DNA of 64,000 nt. Origin: Darksidea phi. Lineage: Eukaryota > Ascomycota > Dothideomycetes > Pleosporales > Lentitheciaceae. The DNA lies in the NCBI GenBank assembly GCA_030770425.1, contig JASJFT010000164.1:1-64000 (forward strand). The letters run 5' to 3'. Below are positions 1-11,849 of this stretch, in pieces; position 1 is the first letter of the stretch; every line of letters starts with the position of its first letter. The translations under genes were made by a program, and so were the position numbers. Below the pieces are notes generated by a model that saw only the letters and a list, made by a program, of their open reading frames with translations, was not told the origin of the DNA and did not search any database.

Positions 1-259
1 CTACTGTGTACAAACTCCTACTGTGTTTCGTGCGGACCTTCTAAAGAGACTCCCACTATGCAAATCCAAATCAAATTTTCTCACATAACAACTCAGATGG
101 CGACCCCAATTTTTTTGCCAGTGTTCAGCCATCGACTTTAGCTTACTTCGCCTTCCCATGAGGAACGAATGTGATGGTAGAGGGCGTGAGGGCTTTCCTT
201 TCAATGGGCGCAATGACCTTGACGGCTTTATCATGTTCGACCTAGGCAACCTTCAGCTG

Positions 260-1110
260 GACATGTAGGCTTTGCTCCTAGGTACAAGTGCTGTTTACAC
301 CAGAAGTATGCCACATGCATGCGGCGGAAAATATAAAGGAACCTATTTTGGGAACGATCCAACGTGTCTTTGATTCGCCGGCCCATCCGTATATTATGGG
401 GCTTCCAACAACGAGAATCGCGCCAGGTACGAGGATGTAAGTTTGGAATTCGGGTTTGCCCACTCCGCGCTTGCGGTTTTTGAGTTGGATATAGACGCGG
501 TCGTTAGTATGTCCAGCAACTGTGTCCGTTAGCTACTAGCCCGGATGCAGTAGGATACAGCATCTCATACCTTGCGCACCAACAGTAAAACCAAGCCCGG
601 CAGAGATATAATTGAGACTCGAAATGCGCACTGACTGATGAACTCTCTATCCCAATAGCGGGTATGTGGAGAGGAAGAGAAACATGATACCGCACAGTAA
701 TACGATGAGGACAGCAAGTATATTAACGGTCGGTTGAGTAGCAATCATGCGCACCGGCCGCCCCAGGTTGCGTCTTAGTAAAATTGAAGCGGTCCTGAAA
801 TGCTCTCTTGTCCTGGTCGTCATAGTATATGTTTTCTCCTGCTTTTCACTCTTCTCACGCAGTCTAGGTTCGTAACTTTCTGGGAAGAAAAAGACGACGA
901 CAACCAAGAGGATGAAGCAAAGGCCCAGAATACCAAACGCCACGACTCAGAGTCGCCTACAATTGGCCCTATGGCTGGGCCTAACGGTCGAATGTGTAGC
1001 AGGCATCGCGTTGTCAAACTCGCGGAATAACCGGAAAAGGTGATATAAAAAGGTATTTCGTCCCCGGATACCTTAACACGCAAGATGTTGAAACCAAAGG
1101 ATGTCACAGT
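260..1110 (-). pseudogene. Decayed MFS transporter (DHA1 drug:H+ antiporter type)
   Basis: Reading the minus strand from about 1107 down to 278 gives successive pieces of a fungal MFS drug/H+ antiporter in different frames. They are a GPAIGPIVG-like loop followed by WRLVFWAF (about 1000-900), a membrane helix ending FFFPESYEPRL plus a cytosolic loop and a further helix LCGIMFLFLSTYPLL (943-647), and GKPEFQTYILVPGA..IYGWAGESKTRWIVP..GSFIF (463-278). This order matches the central loop and second half of the family. Several stops and frameshifts separate the pieces and no start region is recognised, so the gene is dead. The 3' part may run off the window edge. Its 5' flank (about 985-1195) recurs in diverged form at 9675-9860. 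Confidence 0.7.
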
Positions 1111-1195
1111 CGGTACCTGAGGCTTACGCTACTGCATGACCGCGAGGGCAACGGTCCGAGCCTCATGAAAGAGGGCGTGGCGCGTGCCGTCTAAT
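985..1195. repeat. Diverged dispersed repeat, copy 1
   Basis: This stretch aligns by eye with 9675-9860 in the same orientation. Shared blocks include AACTCGCGGAATAACC, CGAGGGCAACGG and CATGAAAGAGGGCGTGGCG, with scattered transitions and small indels between them. It overlaps the upstream part of the decayed MFS gene, so the duplication probably included part of that gene or an element next to it. Confidence 0.75.
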
Positions 1196-1348
1196 TATTC
1201 TATATCATTTCCATCTTGTATTAGTCCGTTTGAATGACTATAGCATACTATAGAGGGTTCCAGAAGTCTGTATGGCCTGCGGTGCCTGATACGCTTTGAT
1301 CTCAATCGACTAGTCTCCCCTAGATAGATCGAATCATGCAAAACTGCT

Positions 1349-4300
1349 CTACTTAGTGGCTCTGACGGCATAATTGGACGCAGTAAAGTTCAGTACGCCC
1401 TCTTCGACGCGAGTGTATGGATCCAAATACACTCTCCACTGCGGCTGGTGTCGCGCCCCATCTTCTAATGCATCCAAGCCCGAGACGCGTAGAACCACGT
1501 AAACCTCTGATGGCATCGCCGAGGTGATGCGTAGCTTCTTTGCCTGGTCAATGTTAGCCCAAAGATTTGCTGATTTGTTGCGTGACTTGACAAAGCTTAC
1601 CAACTTGTGCTGAGCACGATTCATATAAAAGGTAGTAGTAGGATCTTGGTTTGTCGTGCTCTTGACTTCTAGCCGGTACAGAGGCACATTTCCATTGTCG
1701 CAAGCCGTGGATAGCCACTTGGGCGTCACGTACGGGTGCTGCATCTGCAGAAAGTGGCGGGTGAGGGCGCCCTGCGTGTCCTTATAGGTAAAATCCGTCA
1801 CTTCGCGACCGAAGGTCGAGAAGCCGGCGCGAGAGCGCAGCCTGCTGGTCCAGTTGTCCTCGCCGGTGAAGTCGGGCAGCTCGAGCGTATCGTGTAGCAA
1901 GGTATATACCTGGACAAGAGTCAGCTTCTACCCTGGCCAGATGTGAGAAGCCAGGCTATCTAAGGGACTTACAAACTGTTCTCCCAGAAAACCAACTTCC
2001 AAGTCACGGGCCCTTTTCTCCTGGTTACGATTAAAAGTCGGTCCTGCTCGTCGGCGCAGGCTGGGACCCACCCAGACGAGCGTCGATGCGGGAGCAGGAT
2101 CAGCGGCCTCGAGGGCCTCCCTCAATGTGCTTATGTTAAAAGCGCCACCGTCGCTGTCAGACTGGCCGCTTGGCCTCCCAGGCCAAGAGCTGGATGTAGG
2201 GTCCGCGTTTCGGGCGAAGCTTTGAAGCCGTTTCCTGTTCCGGTTGCGGTTATCTGTGCTGTAAAGACCGGCGCCCGTGGGACGGGGTGTGACTGGTCGC
2301 TCGCAAGGATTCTCGTCGGAAGGTACATTCAGACGATCCTGTGACCGAGACTCGGGCGTGCTTGGCCTAGAGCTAGGTCGATGATCCACATATAGTCGCA
2401 GAGTCGTGTTTGCAGCTTCAGAGCTCGCCGAAGCACGCATAGACTCTACGACAGCCGAGCCCGCGGAATCCGAGCGAATACTTCTTGTAGACGTAGTCCA
2501 TGCGTCATCATCATTATCATCCGAGCTGCCGTCACTTTGGCTCTGCGAGTCTTCGTCGACCAAAGTCTCTTCATAATCGTCGGCAGCGTCCCCGCCAGTG
2601 ATGCCTTTTCTGATCAGAAAGGCCTTCAGCGAGGCAGGTGGCACCTGCAGGAGGGGACGAAGACCTGGGAGATCGGCCGGTTCAAGCTCCAGTGCTGCTA
2701 CAAGCTGCTCTGGAAAGTCTGTTATGAGCGCACAATCACGCGCGTGCCTGTTGGCCGAGACATAAATCTCCAGCTCGGCAGTCTCGCCTTCTCTAGTGCT
2801 GACTTTTACACTGGAACCCCCCTCGCTCTTCGTCACCGTAGTGCTCTCCAATGTGTAGTGCGTCTTAATGTCTGCACTCATCCAGACCTCGACGTTTTCA
2901 AGAAGCGGCAGAAGTTCGTAAGGTGACTCGCACTCGGCGTACTCAAAGTATCTATACCAGCGTAAGCAATGAAAGGCGCGGGGCCCAATCGGGGGACGAA
3001 TTGCTTACGCTACAAGTGCAGCTGCACGACCTCGAATTTCCTGCGTGAGGTCATGGTCATGTTCAAGCGGTTCGCGAGGCTCCGTCTCTACTACAACTTT
3101 CTCGGACAGAAACGAGTCGCAGCCTTGATTACGAAGCAAATCTGCAACCTTTCTCGAGGTGTCAAAATCGAAGTCGAGGAAGGTATGGGTGTTAGAGAAG
3201 ATGTCGAATAGATCTTGCCGGTCGTTGACGTAGAAACCTCCAATCGAGCAAAGCTCACGCGGGCATGTTGGCGTGCGACACGGCCAGCATTCTACGTCGT
3301 CCAGTAGTTCTATCTCTTCATCGTTCTTCTGCAGGCGGGCAATTTCTTGCAGAAGCTTCTTTACGTACTGGTATTCGTCCTCGTCTTCCGTAGGGGCGTC
3401 CATTGATGATTCTAGCAAGTCAGTGACTAGCATGTCCATGGTTGCATTCGGCACTTTCAACGTGTCTCGAAAGAGATCGCGATATTGCTTCAACGAAGGC
3501 TTGAGGGCATGCTTGCACCGCAGAACCGAACCGGTCCAGATGCAGTCCTCGAGTGACAGCCACTGCCCGCTTTGGTCGTTGATACCACGGAGAAAGACGA
3601 GTGGGCTCTTCTTGAAAGCATTTCTATCGAAACGGTCAGCCAGTTATCACGCTCTGGGCTTGGTCACATGCGTTATCGTATCTGGGCAGCTACGACGGCA
3701 GCTCTCAATTCTCTCATAGAGCCGATGCACTCGGTTCGGCTCGTCGCGCTTCTCTTCCTGCATCAATGCCAAGTCGGCAAGTAGTTCGTGGATACCAGCA
3801 TTTGGAAGTCTGACGACATCGGTGAAGAAGGTTTCTGCTGCCGACGCATGCTGCTCTACGGTGTGACGAATGGCAGTCTTGCTCTCCAGCTCGAGCTCAT
3901 TCTGCGAAAACTCGTCATCGTTCCACACACACTGAGCTGGCGTTTTCCACTCGAGGGCAGACCCCGATGAAGACGGCACGGCAATGTAGGCGGTTTTGGC
4001 ATCGATGCGGAACCTGGGCTGGATCAGCAACATTTCATTCAGCATGCTGCACTCTGCTCACGTGTTTGCGCAGTGTTCCTGTAGAAACACGTAGACTTCA
4101 GTGACATCCGCCATGGTCGTGGATTCATCATCCCTAAGCTGTGCGAGATAATCTCCAGCTTCGTCACTCGTCACGTTTGGGACTTTCAAGATCTCTCGAA
4201 ACAGCCGATCTAGTTCATGGCCGTAGACCGGGCGCAAGGCGGGCTTGGATGAGAAGCCCTTGGGTCCCTTCCAGACACAGCTTCTCAGACGCTCATCCTT

Positions 4301-7142
4301 GTTGTTCGGAAGATTAACGAAAGCTTTTTCAAACGCTTTCCTGTTGACGACAGTCAGCATTATCAATTAGATCCAGGTTGTTCGAGCACCTTGAACGAAG
4401 ACCGCCAACCAAGTAGCTGTGTACACTTACCTGACCTTCTTCTCCTCAGTAGGTGAGAAAGCTTGCGACTGGATCGCTAGGTAAAGCTGCTTTGACTTAT
4501 CGACGTCTGTGTGCTTCTGGAAGCCCGACTGGTTGAGTACCCATAAATAAAAGTTGAGTCCCTCATCCAGTCCGCTACCCAAGCTGGACAAAAATGTCCA
4601 GCCCATCGGGTCGCCGCTAGGCAAAGCCAGGAAACGGCAGTCGTTGGCATTACCAAACGCTTGTGTCTTTTTCACAAGTTGGGGCAATGGAATGTAGGTT
4701 TTACGCAAAGCAGCTCGACCTCCCGACTTACATATGAATTCATGGTCTGCTAGTGTGCCTTTCGCCGTGATCGTCATTTCCTTGTTATAACGTCTCCATT
4801 GTTGACACAAGATAACCAGAACCTGGTCGCTTTTATTATCCAGCAACCATTCGAAGTCTTTGTGCAGCCCATCGGAATCAGTTGCGATGAAGCGAGGGGA
4901 TAGCGCTACGCCGGCTGTCTTACCTAGCCATTTTGCGAGCTTTTTGCTTTCAGAAGGATCGAGGTTTGTAAAGTAGCGGCCGTCCAGGAATTTTGCCTTG
5001 CTGTAACCGGAGAAGAGCTGTTGCAGCTCGCCACCAACAGAAATATCGACATATGTCGAGACGCCCCTTTGTAGGTGTTTGCTGGCGGAGGAACAAACAA
5101 AGTGTATATTGTCCATATCACCGGGGTTCAGGTACTCTCGCATCTTGTAAAGGTACTTGAGCTGGGCGATGAGATGACCAGGGTTTGCCGAGCTCAACTT
5201 GGCGTGGTAGTCGAGGATCCGCTTGACGACGTTGGGGACGTTACAGTCCTTTACTCCAAGAAGTCGAAAGAGCTCTCTCCTCTTAGGGCAGGCGCAAGCA
5301 TTTTTGTCGACAAGGGACAATGACAGTCCAGGCGGGATGGTCGTCCCAGAGCTCGCCGGAAAGTAGATTGGATCATCATCAGAGGGCGGACACCGCCAGG
5401 TCCCGTTGTCCAGTGGGATCAGAGGAATCCCCCTCAGGTCTCTTGCGTACTTTCTGTCACCTTTGGGCTCCTGTGGCTCGAGGATTACCTTGGCGATATC
5501 CGATGACCACTCCCTGCATCGCATCCTAATGTGAAGCAAGTTTTCATCATGCAGCTCCCGGAGCTTGTCGCACACCCATTCCCAGTTAGGGACGGTGACG
5601 CCCAGCGACAAGAGGGCCTCGCGGACCGAGTCGGGATAATTGGGCGAGACGTAATCGCATTCATGCCCAAACATCGGCTCACCATTGCGATCGTGCGCCC
5701 AGTCCAAGAACATATGATCTTTTGGCGCCCCGAACTCGCCGGCTCGGTCCTGGATGACTGACGCGTAGCTAAGGTGCTTATTTATACTCTCTATTATGTT
5801 TCGCCAGTACGCGCTCAGGCCAGTAGTATTGTTATTGAGGTAGAGCGGCCACGTTTTTGCTAGCTCATCCAAGTCTGAGTTCTCTTTGTTGGAATTGAAG
5901 TCGGCGATGGCTGCCTCAAAGGCGCGCGGAATCTCGTCTGCAATGTTTTTGTTCCAGTCGTTGTCTTCGTCGACCGATTGCCGATTCGACGTGGTGAGGA
6001 AATCTGCCTGAATAACAAACTATGCGCGGCGTTAGCGGGAGCGTTCGAGCCACCATAACATAACGTACCTTGAACCCAAAGTCCCCAAGAGGCAGATATG
6101 CGAAGGCAGAGTTCTGCTTCCGAATTAAGGGCATATATGTGCCCGATTTCTTCTTCACCGGAAAGGCCAGCACAATGTCGGTGGCTGTAACGCCTAGACG
6201 CAGGGTTTCTGTCCCGGCAAAATCGATAGTGAATCGGTGTTTGTAAAAGCGGTGCATCTTGTTGGCATCCTCGTCTTTGAGCGACACGATACCAGAATCG
6301 GGCGTCCGGTCGACACGCAGAAAGCGTTTTGAGATGGCCGGCTTGTCAGGCGAGGAGGACCTCAAGAGCGTGAGATGGAGTCGTTCTAAGCGCCGCAGGA
6401 AAAAAATGAGAACAGGGTCGATTGCCTCAACGTCGTCTTCGAGTGTAGCTGAAAAGTCTGTCTCCCGGTCGCAGATGCGGTCCAGGATGATGGTAGTTTG
6501 ATGGTTTTCCTCGTGCTTGTCAAAGAAGTCTTCGTCCCACTGCGGCGTAATCATGCCAAGCTCCCTCTTCTGGTCCAGCTGAAAGTAGTAAGGGGGAGAG
6601 CGTATGTGTGCCCGCTTAGCGAGCTTGAAGACAGACTTGAAGCCAATGCCCTTTTCGCCTATGTATCCTTTACCGGGTTTTTTGGAACTCTGGCCTATCC
6701 GACAGAGCGCCTGAACGTTCTCTCTGGAGAAGCCCTCTTCGTTGCATTCAATCTTGACATACTCAGGAGAGATGGTGATGGACACTGTTGGCGTCTTGCC
6801 CTTGGTATAGTTGTTGTCGTCGGCATTCTGAATGATTTCCATCAGGAACCGCGCACGCTTCGTGTACAGGCCGTCCGATATGCTACTGAATGGTCATTTC
6901 TATTACATGGCAAACTCCACAGGATCGCAGCGGAGCTCTCACGTTTCCAGTGCATTTGCCAAGTCTTTTCGAGTCTCCTTGCCGCTTTTAATCGCTTGCA
7001 GCATGCCCTCGCGGCCATTTTTTGCCTCCTCTTCCGCTTTTCGCCGGAATGCATCCGTAAAGGACCCTTTGCGCAGCGCTAGCTCTTCGATGAACGCGCG
7101 TGCGTCTGTCGTAGTCCTCAAAGGAGCTGAATATTTATCCAT
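1349..7142 (-). CDS. NOV/sacsin-like ATPase with C-terminal DUF3883-type domain (in-frame TGA)
   Basis: Seven-exon model: 7142-6943, 6885-6069, 6007-4431, 4340-3672, 3623-3009, 2951-1973, 1909-1349 (1,805 codons plus stop). The N-terminus carries a GHKL/Hsp90-like ATPase fold: EIIQNADDN (N-box), NEEGF, and GYIGEKGIGFKSVF (glycine-rich box). The middle has several repeated units of the type CxW..(K)..L..Y..LFR..LKVPN. The C-terminus, GEQFVYTLL, then NWTSRLR, then YRLEVKSTT, matches the nuclease-like NO VEIN C-terminal region. Function in fungi is unknown. One intron (3671-3624) needs a GC donor. An in-frame TGA at 4060-4058 interrupts otherwise conserved frame; a 72-bp intron with a poor GTGTTT donor could remove it. 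The upstream in-frame TTG is not used as start; ATG 7142 is preferred. It may be a recent pseudogene. Confidence 0.8.
3624..3671 (-). other. Probable GC-AG intron (48 bp) in the NOV-like gene
   Basis: Only a GC donor (AC|GCATGT, one transition from the common fungal GTATGT) joined to the acceptor CGATAG keeps the frame from ..PDTIT to NAFKKSPLV. The GT four bases downstream would break the frame. A GCTGAC branch-like motif sits near the 3' end. Confidence 0.55.
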
Positions 7143-7472
7143 ATCGCCACCTCTTTTGACGTGGTAAGCGTGCAAACTAAAGATATTGAAGGAGTAGAGT
7201 TAACGAAGACAGAAGCGACCATGCAAACGGTCTCAGCGGGCTCCAGCCATATTATTTTAAAGGGTCGTGGGCGCTGCGAACCCCCTGCGGCGGCACAGCG
7301 ATGCAACAGCTACAAGGCTGAAACCTTCAAGAGCACACGGAATTCAGTCGAAACGAGCAGGCTTGGCTCGGGCGCCTGTACCTATGCAGCGGCTCAAGCT
7401 GGCGGTCTCGAATAATCGAAGGGGCTAGGACTGCGTGTGAGTCCGAGTATCTGCGGAACTAAAGGCGTGTAG

Positions 7473-7542
7473 CATCCCTTGGTTCGCATCCCTTGGTTCG
7501 CATCCCTTGGTTCGCGTCCCTTGGTTCGCATCCCTTGGTTCC
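7473..7542. repeat. Minisatellite, five 14-bp units
   Basis: Five head-to-tail copies of CATCCCTTGGTTCG. Copy 4 has CG for CA at its start and copy 5 ends in C instead of G. There are no spacers between units, so this is not a CRISPR-like array. Confidence 0.95.
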
Positions 7543-7773
7543 AGCAGTTCCCCTCTCCTGCACCCCACCCCCTTCCTCTGGGCTGCGTGTTGAGGCTCGT
7601 GTCGGATGAAGCCAGTGTTGGCTGCCCACTGTTCCACGGGCCGACGTCAAGCGTTCCACTCTTTTCATGTGCAGTTGAAATTTTAGTACTGGTCTTCAGA
7701 TGTATGCAGTTTATCATTAAGTAGAAAAACTCCCCTACAATAGCATAGTTGCGTAATGCAGCTTTTCCTCAGG

Positions 7774-7797
7774 AAAAAAAAAAAAAAAAAAAAAAAA
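7774..7797. repeat. A homopolymer (24 bp)
   Basis: An uninterrupted run of A. It could be the tail of an old retroposed copy, but no retroelement or target-site duplication is recognised beside it. Length may be unreliable in sequencing. Confidence 0.9.
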
Positions 7798-8676
7798 GAG
7801 GCGTGTAGCGGTCGTTAAGGTAGCAGAGTATCCCAAGAGTGACGAGAAAGCCGAGGGGGGAAGCCGATCCGAGCAAGAGCATGGCCGGATCGGGTACTTG
7901 ACAAGCGGAATCCCCAGGGCTGGCACGATCAGGACACGTCCGACGTGCTAAAGAGGTCGTGTCTGGTTCGCTCATCCTGGAGGTGCAAGAGGGTGATGGA
8001 ACGTTGAGCTGCGAGATGTGGTTAGATGCAGAGGAGGTTGTAGCGGCCCGACGGCTAATGCCTCAAGATATGTTTCTTGAGCGCGCACCCATGTTTCAAC
8101 GCGCTAAATGCAGCTGTAAGGCAGGAAGTTACATAAAAATGATGCTGATCATCACCCCGGGTTCCGAGAAGATGCATACAGGCGGATGGATCCAGCTCAC
8201 GATTTTGTATGCCTCGCTAGATGCGCCTCTTCAAGCGAGCTTCCGGGCGCCGTGAGAGCACCTCGTTCATGCCATCAGCAACTCTCGGCGAGCGCTTGGA
8301 GCAGCGGCTGTCGCGCATCGTGAATCGCCAGGTAGGCAGCGCTGAGGCGTGCACATTCGTTCCTTTCCAAATCAGGCCTCCATCTATACCTTAGGTAGCT
8401 AGGTGCCGTATACACCACCTATACAGCAGCCTCGTTCAGATGGTGCAGTATTCTCCTTTTTCGGGTTTCATCAATATATTTCTCACAGTCAGATGCGGTA
8501 CGCGACTCCGGCATAGAGCGACCTGGTCCAAGGCTCACAATTACTGCCATGCCACGTCTGGATTGCTCTTCTCCAGGTTCTGATTCAAGCAGGTGACTAG
8601 ATTTATTTCTTCTCTATCTGGTGTGCTTAAGCGACATTCATGAAACTCCCCCCTGCCAGACTCTCTGACACTGCGG

Positions 8677-9230
8677 TTGATTGTTCGCACGGCGCCAACC
8701 GCTTTGGCAACATACGCAACGTTTTTGTCGTCACTTCTTGATAGGCATTATCAAAGAACCGGACGATGGCGCGGCTCCGGCACAGCTGACATAGCACCAG
8801 CCACCGCTCCGGGCTCGGATCCTGCGGCGTTGTGCGCGCAAGAGGACATGGCCCGGCTGAGCCTCGCTTCCCAGCACTCGCACGATACCATCGAAATACG
8901 GATAGAAGCGGACCTCAAGACCGACGAGGCCCCCCAGATGGCCATGTGGTATCCCTATGCCGGGTCCAGCAGCCAGGCGCGCTGCGGCCCCAGCATATCT
9001 GAGAGATACCTCGTCCCAGCGTGGTTTGCGCCAGCCCCCGAAACCGTCTGCTCCGGCACAATCCGGCTCTTCTTCGGCCGGTCCGTCTTGAATCCCGGCT
9101 CGAGGTCGCCTTGGATCGTGGGGTCTTCATGATGAAACGGGTTGTTGTCTGCGCGTTAGGGTTTTCGAGCTCTTTAACCTCTTCGACAACAGTCAGCCGC
9201 CGCGGCAAGCCTTCATCTGTGCGGTAGACG
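8677..9230. other. Unrecognised possibly coding remnant
   Basis: The plus strand is open for 151 codons (8677-9132) but begins with a non-ATG codon. The minus strand from 9230 gives LPRRLTVVEEVKELENPN.. and, after a frame change, GDLEPGFKTDRPKKSRIVPE..GANHAGTRYLSDMLGPQRAWLLDP before a stop. The minus reading looks more protein-like and may be a broken gene. I do not recognise the family and no complete model could be built. Confidence 0.25.
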
Positions 9231-9674
9231 CTGAGATTGACCTTTTAGCAGGTCTTGGCCGACTTCATAAATATAGTTGAACACTAGATCACGCGAAGCT
9301 GCCTCTGAGTTTCAGAATGTATATGTGATGTTTCTTTTTCCGCGGCGCGACCCTAACTGGGGACGGTTATGTTGTTGAAGAAGGCAACGTAATGGTTCAT
9401 GCCAGCGGCGAGTACAAAATCACAAAGAGACAGCGGCGGACAACGACGGGGTGGTAGTGGGTACGTATGTGAAGAAAGCGTGCGCTCGCGGAGGATGACA
9501 GCGGACTCGATGAGTTGGCCGCGGTCAGGCTAGCGGAGGGTATGCGCAGGCACAGAGAGGTCCAGGGCGGGTTGCTGACCGAGTTTGGAAGAATATCACT
9601 TCTATACTATCCCCCCAACATCAATAGATTAATATATCTATTATATAATGGAATGTATCTAATTTTATTATATC

Positions 9675-9860
9675 GAATGAGTAGCAGCCATCGCGTCGCC
9701 AAACTCGCGGAATAACCCAAAAAGGTATATCATCCCAAATACCTTGAAACGTAAGAACGTCGTTGGTTGCAATTATTGCCTGAGGCGTCGCGGCATGACT
9801 GCGAGGGCAACGGCTCGAGCCCCATGAAAGAGGGCGTGGCGAGTGCCATGATGTTGAGCG
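9675..9860. repeat. Diverged dispersed repeat, copy 2
   Basis: Same-orientation partner of 985-1195, with long shared blocks and many transition differences. No additional MFS-like coding sequence is recognised beyond this segment, so it is a partial copy. It lies between AT-richer stretches (9600-9670 and 9930-10060). Confidence 0.75.
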
Positions 9861-10058
9861 GTAGCAACAGTAGTCTACCGGAGTCGAGAGCAGCCCGAAA
9901 CGTGACCTGCTGCCTGCTCAACGTTATTCGGGTAATATATTTATAACTTGCGGCTTCTTTATAGGACGATAATATTCAGAGACTTCGAGCCGGGGTAAAA
10001 TCTTAAGCTTAAGGATTAGGACCTAATAAACTAATGTACTATGCTGCCCTTTCGAATG

Positions 10059-11268
10059 TTAACTCTTCATAGTGTTACCAAGGCTCATCAGTTGTGATAT
10101 AAACAGCTTCAAAAAACCTTCGCTTTCCAGTCCCCGCTCGCTCTGCTCCCCGTCAGACTCCTCCTCGCTACCTTCATTATCATCATCCTGGTACTCACCA
10201 GAATCGAAAGAGTCATCTCCAACTTCAATTCCAAAAAACTCATCATCCGAAAACGAACGCTGTGAATCCCCGTCGGCATCCTCGAACCGCCTTGCCGCAT
10301 CCTCTTCACTCATCCGACCCTCAACATATCTCCACGTATCAGTAACCACGATGTACTCGACTGTTTCTCCCGGCCCATGGTGTGCCCAATCCCGTCCACC
10401 CAGCTTACTAGGTCCTGTCCACTTCCACTCAACCAGCTTCGTGCCCTCTGCACTGAGATGTCCGTCCTCCTCATCCAGCAGCGCCATCTTCCACTTCTTA
10501 TTCCTCTCCACAATCTTCATCATCTGCTCCTTCTTCCAATCCAGCGTCTCATACTCAACCCTCAATTCCTTCAAACCCGACGGGCCCTTGAATCTACGCA
10601 ACCAGTCTTCTGACATGCGCAGCGGCGTGTTGTTCTCCCAGAACCACCAATCCGAGTAGCGGATCGTGGTGGTGAGCGTTGTGGGTCGGAAGTTGGGTTG
10701 CCTGAAAATGCTGTTGAGGCCGAAGCCATCCTCTAGCCAGAACATTTGCGTGAAGAACCGGACCTTTTGGAGATCCTGCGCATTTTGGGCGTTGAGGTTA
10801 CGGAAGAAGGAGATGCAGGCGGGGCTTCCGGTGCGGCCTTGGGGCCCGCGATCTGTGGTGCAGGATATGGGTTAACTTTATACTTTCGTTGTGTAGGGAA
10901 CAAAGCTGTGGCTCGAGTTGACATCTTTGACCGGCCGGACCAGCGCCCGGTCATACAGCTCTCAAACACGAAAAACACCTACTAAACCAAAATGCCCATT
11001 CAATCTCCGAAAGGAAAACCTTATGGCCCTCCAGATATGCCCGCTTGCACGTGCGTAAAAGCGCACTGCTGCTTTTCCGCGGCCCAGCGAAACCAGGTCT
11101 GTACCAGTACGAATCTTTGGGATAGGCGGCCTCGTCGTCCTCATATTGGACGAGTACCAGTGCGAAAATCTCATTCCGGATTTCGCCGGGTAAGACACCG
11201 AAGAGAGGGCTTTGTGCTTGGGAGTTGAGTTGTGTGAAATTGAAATGCATGTTGGCGACGCAGGTCAT
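10059..11268 (-). CDS. Conserved fungal protein of unknown function (F-box-like N-terminus)
   Basis: Two exons, 11268-10983 and 10852-10059 (359 aa), joined by a 130-bp intron with donor GTAGGT and acceptor CACCACAG. The junction restores WAFWFNRGPQGR, the pattern expected of this family. The N-terminus LFGVLPGEIRNEIFALVL resembles the F-box-like or 2EXR-type start of many short fungal proteins of unknown role. After YWYRPGF..SALLRTCK it continues with a middle region containing RFFTQMFWLEDG and a KW-rich part. The last 70 residues are highly acidic. No enzyme motif, signal peptide or membrane helix is visible. The gene appears intact. Confidence 0.75.
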
Positions 11269-11849
11269 GGTGGTTAGCTTGTGGGCCGGTTGGTGCTTTT
11301 GAACTTATGTTGGGGTTAAATGAGATCTGGATGAATGAGAAAGGTGGTATTGGGAGAGTGGGAAGGCAATTTTGAGAATTTATAGATCCGATTTAGTGTT
11401 GTAATTAGTCGTACACATTGGGGCTGCTGCCTATGTCTGCCTGCGCAAGCGGGGTTCAATATCTGTTCCAGCCAATCAGAGGGCCGTTTCAGAGGACCAA
11501 TCAATTGTGTTGCCCTCTGACAACCGAGCCGAAATTATAGGCGAGTACAAAATATGAAACGTTTCTATCGGTAATAATAGTAATGTAATCAATAGGTGTA
11601 GAGAACGCTTACAGGCTCCCGGCTCTCGGCCGTGAACTAGTATCACGTGAATCACGAGTTTGAAAGGCAGCATGCTATATGAAGCAAGCAAGCCTTACGA
11701 AATCTGTGCTGAAACTGAATTTTGCAAATCCTGCCTGGATACACCTCGCTAGAGAACCATCGTTAATTTGTGAGCATGTTATGAAATTCAACGTTCTTAC
11801 ATCCAACCAGCTCGGACTACTTCTCTCTGTAACTAAAAAGACTCAATGA
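11269..11849. other. Intergenic region
   Basis: Separates the unknown F-box-like gene from the convergently placed end of the next minus-strand gene. No gene, repeat or RNA recognised. Confidence 0.5.

Larger units (their letters stand above)
7143..9670. other. Gene-poor intergenic region
   Basis: No convincing gene is seen here. It contains a 14-bp minisatellite, a 24-bp A run, and an open stretch at 8677-9230 that gives plausible but unrecognised protein in more than one frame on both strands. Nothing else stands out. Confidence 0.5.

Noticed and set aside
7473..7542. CRISPR-like short repeats
   Set aside because: Units are head to tail with no spacers, in a eukaryotic genome.
10072..10659. 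195-codon plus-strand serine-rich frame
   Set aside because: Antisense of the acidic C-terminal half of the unknown protein at 10059-11268.
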